30,959 nucleotides of DNA from a virus. Below, piece after piece: positions 30,343 to 30,959 of the stretch. The stretch is from IMG/VR virus record IMGVR_UViG_3300019776_000136, positions 1 to 30,959 of that record. One strand, given 5' to 3'. The notes under the pieces are model-generated. The model saw only the letters and a program-made list of their open reading frames with translations. It searched no databases and had not been told where the DNA came from. How positions within the stretch are numbered: position 1 is the stretch's first letter; the number at the start of each line of letters is the position of its first letter. The translations under genes were made by a program, and so were the position numbers.

Positions 30343-30621
30343 ATGACAGCACAAGAACTATTACCAATCTTTGAACAAGCAGTAGAGGATTGGCGCAAAC
30401 CAGTAGAGTTAAGCACGTGTTTTAGTTTAGCATGGTATCTTGCTAATAGGTATCCTAAAACAGTTATAAAGTTTGCCGAAATGTCATTAGGTAATATCTG
30501 TAAATCAAAGTCTGATGCTATTTATTTCATTTCATATAATGCTACAAGTGAACAATGTCGCAATAAAATAGCTAAATGTTTAAAGCTAATAGTACATGGT
30601 TTAAAACAAGAAATTAAATAA
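30343..30621 (+). CDS. small protein, unknown (92 aa)
   Basis: Starts 2 nt after the previous gene. Helical throughout: ELLPIFEQAVEDWRKPVELS, FSLAWYLANRYPKTVIKFAE and a Lys-rich end. Cys residues are at about 26, 52, 71 and 78. No family recognised. Confidence 0.68.
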   Translation: MTAQELLPIFEQAVEDWRKPVELSTCFSLAWYLANRYPKTVIKFAEMSLGNICKSKSDAIYFISYNATSEQCRNKIAKCLKLIVHGLKQEIK

Positions 30622-30628
30622 TAATAAA

Positions 30629-30832
30629 ATGGCAAATACAGTAATACACTATGAGCTAACCGATGCTCAACAAAAAAAGTACGATGAATGGGCATCTCAC
30701 ATTAAAGCTTTATATGGTCAATATGGAACATTTACTTGGTCTATAACATCCTATGGAATAGGAGATGGTATTAAAGTTTATAGTGATTTAGCAAAAACAG
30801 AACTTGATTTAACAGATGTGGGATCTTGGTAA
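30629..30832 (+). CDS. small protein, unknown (67 aa)
   Basis: Preceded by an ATAATAAA leader. A helical start (HYELTDAQQKKYDEWASHIK) leads to an aromatic, strand-like second half (YGQYGTFTWSITSYGIGDGI). The TAA at 30830-30832 is 1 nt before the next ATG. Function unknown. Confidence 0.68.
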   Translation: MANTVIHYELTDAQQKKYDEWASHIKALYGQYGTFTWSITSYGIGDGIKVYSDLAKTELDLTDVGSW

Positions 30833-30833
30833 T

Positions 30834-30941
30834 ATGGCAATAAATAACCCATTAGATCGCAAACAAAGACTTGAAGCATTGAAGTTAGTAGTAAGAGATT
30901 TAAAAGAAAAAATTAAACAACAGCAAAATGAAACCAACTAA
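30834..30941 (+). CDS. tiny helical protein (35 aa)
   Basis: An ORF of 35 codons reading MAINNPLDRKQRLEALKLVV followed by RDLKEKIKQQQNETN. It looks like one amphipathic, charged helix. Its start lies 1 nt after the previous stop and its end overlaps the next ATG, the same tight packing as its neighbours, which supports it as real. Confidence 0.55.
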   Translation: MAINNPLDRKQRLEALKLVVRDLKEKIKQQQNETN

Positions 30942-30959
30942 ATTTCACTCGATGAAAGA
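30928..30959 (+). CDS. start of a gene cut by the window edge (partial)
   Basis: An ATG at 30928 overlaps the end of the 35-codon gene and opens MKPTKFHSMK before the window ends. If the sequence is joined to position 1 as a circle, this frame stops after 16 codons, so it would not be a gene in a circular molecule. Confidence 0.3.
   Translation, partial: MKPTKFHSMK

Noticed and set aside
1-30959. CRISPR array, insertion sequence or transposon
   Set aside because: No regularly spaced repeats with unique spacers, no transposase and no terminal inverted repeats with target duplications were seen.

Overview
The window reads as the genome, or most of the genome, of a tailed siphovirus-type phage of a Bacteroidota (Bacteroidetes) host. 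The DNA is AT-rich. Every gene I can support lies on the + strand, tightly packed, and many neighbours are coupled by TAATG or ATGA stop/start overlaps. Starts are preceded by A-rich leaders rather than Shine-Dalgarno sequences. Several intergenic gaps carry the Bacteroidetes -7 promoter element TAnnTTTG. The head proteins (HK97 fold), a TP901-1-type tail tube, a tape measure and a lambda-like G/GT frameshift pair point to a long non-contractile tail. I see no integrase, repressor, excisionase or DNA polymerase, so nothing here shows lysogeny.

Layout. (1) 1-2730: a tiny membrane ORF, a VRR-NUC nuclease, a small unknown protein, a tRNA-like element, then the terminase pair TerS/TerL. (2) 2776-6928: portal, Mu F-like minor head protein, prohead protease, major capsid protein, then a strong terminator. 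(3) 7012-8965: small unknown protein, head-tail connector, head-tail adaptor, HK97 gp10-like protein, tail terminator. (4) 8970-10384: a lysis block of two small membrane proteins (holin candidates), an M15 peptidase endolysin that overlaps the upstream gene by 101 nt, and two overlapping membrane genes arranged like spanins. (5) 10492-15666: a 1724-residue fibre with repeated modules and a C-terminal S74 self-cleaving chaperone. (6) 15709-22429: two unknown proteins, two related tail tube proteins, the G/GT tail chaperones with a CCCAAAG -1 slip site, a tape measure and a tail-tip protein. (7) 22498-29803: an early promoter followed by recombination and replication genes: DUF1351-like protein, RecT, a metallo-beta-lactamase-fold nuclease, a sliding-clamp-like protein, a structured intergenic RNA, a replication initiator with internal repeats (candidate origin), an HNH endonuclease and small unknowns. 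(8) 29804-30959: a second copy of the early upstream element and a string of small unknown genes running off the end.

How it fits together: RecT, the nuclease, the clamp-like protein and the initiator would replicate and recombine the genome. VRR-NUC and terminase would prepare and package DNA. Head, connector and tail genes build the particle, and the lysis block releases it.

Most noteworthy: a probable kissing-loop RNA at 26690-26781, the slip site at 17908-17914, a recurring TTAATCAA leader just upstream of early start codons, a 16-bp element shared by two early promoter regions, iteron-like repeats inside the initiator gene, and the unusual position of the lysis block and fibre inside the tail operon.
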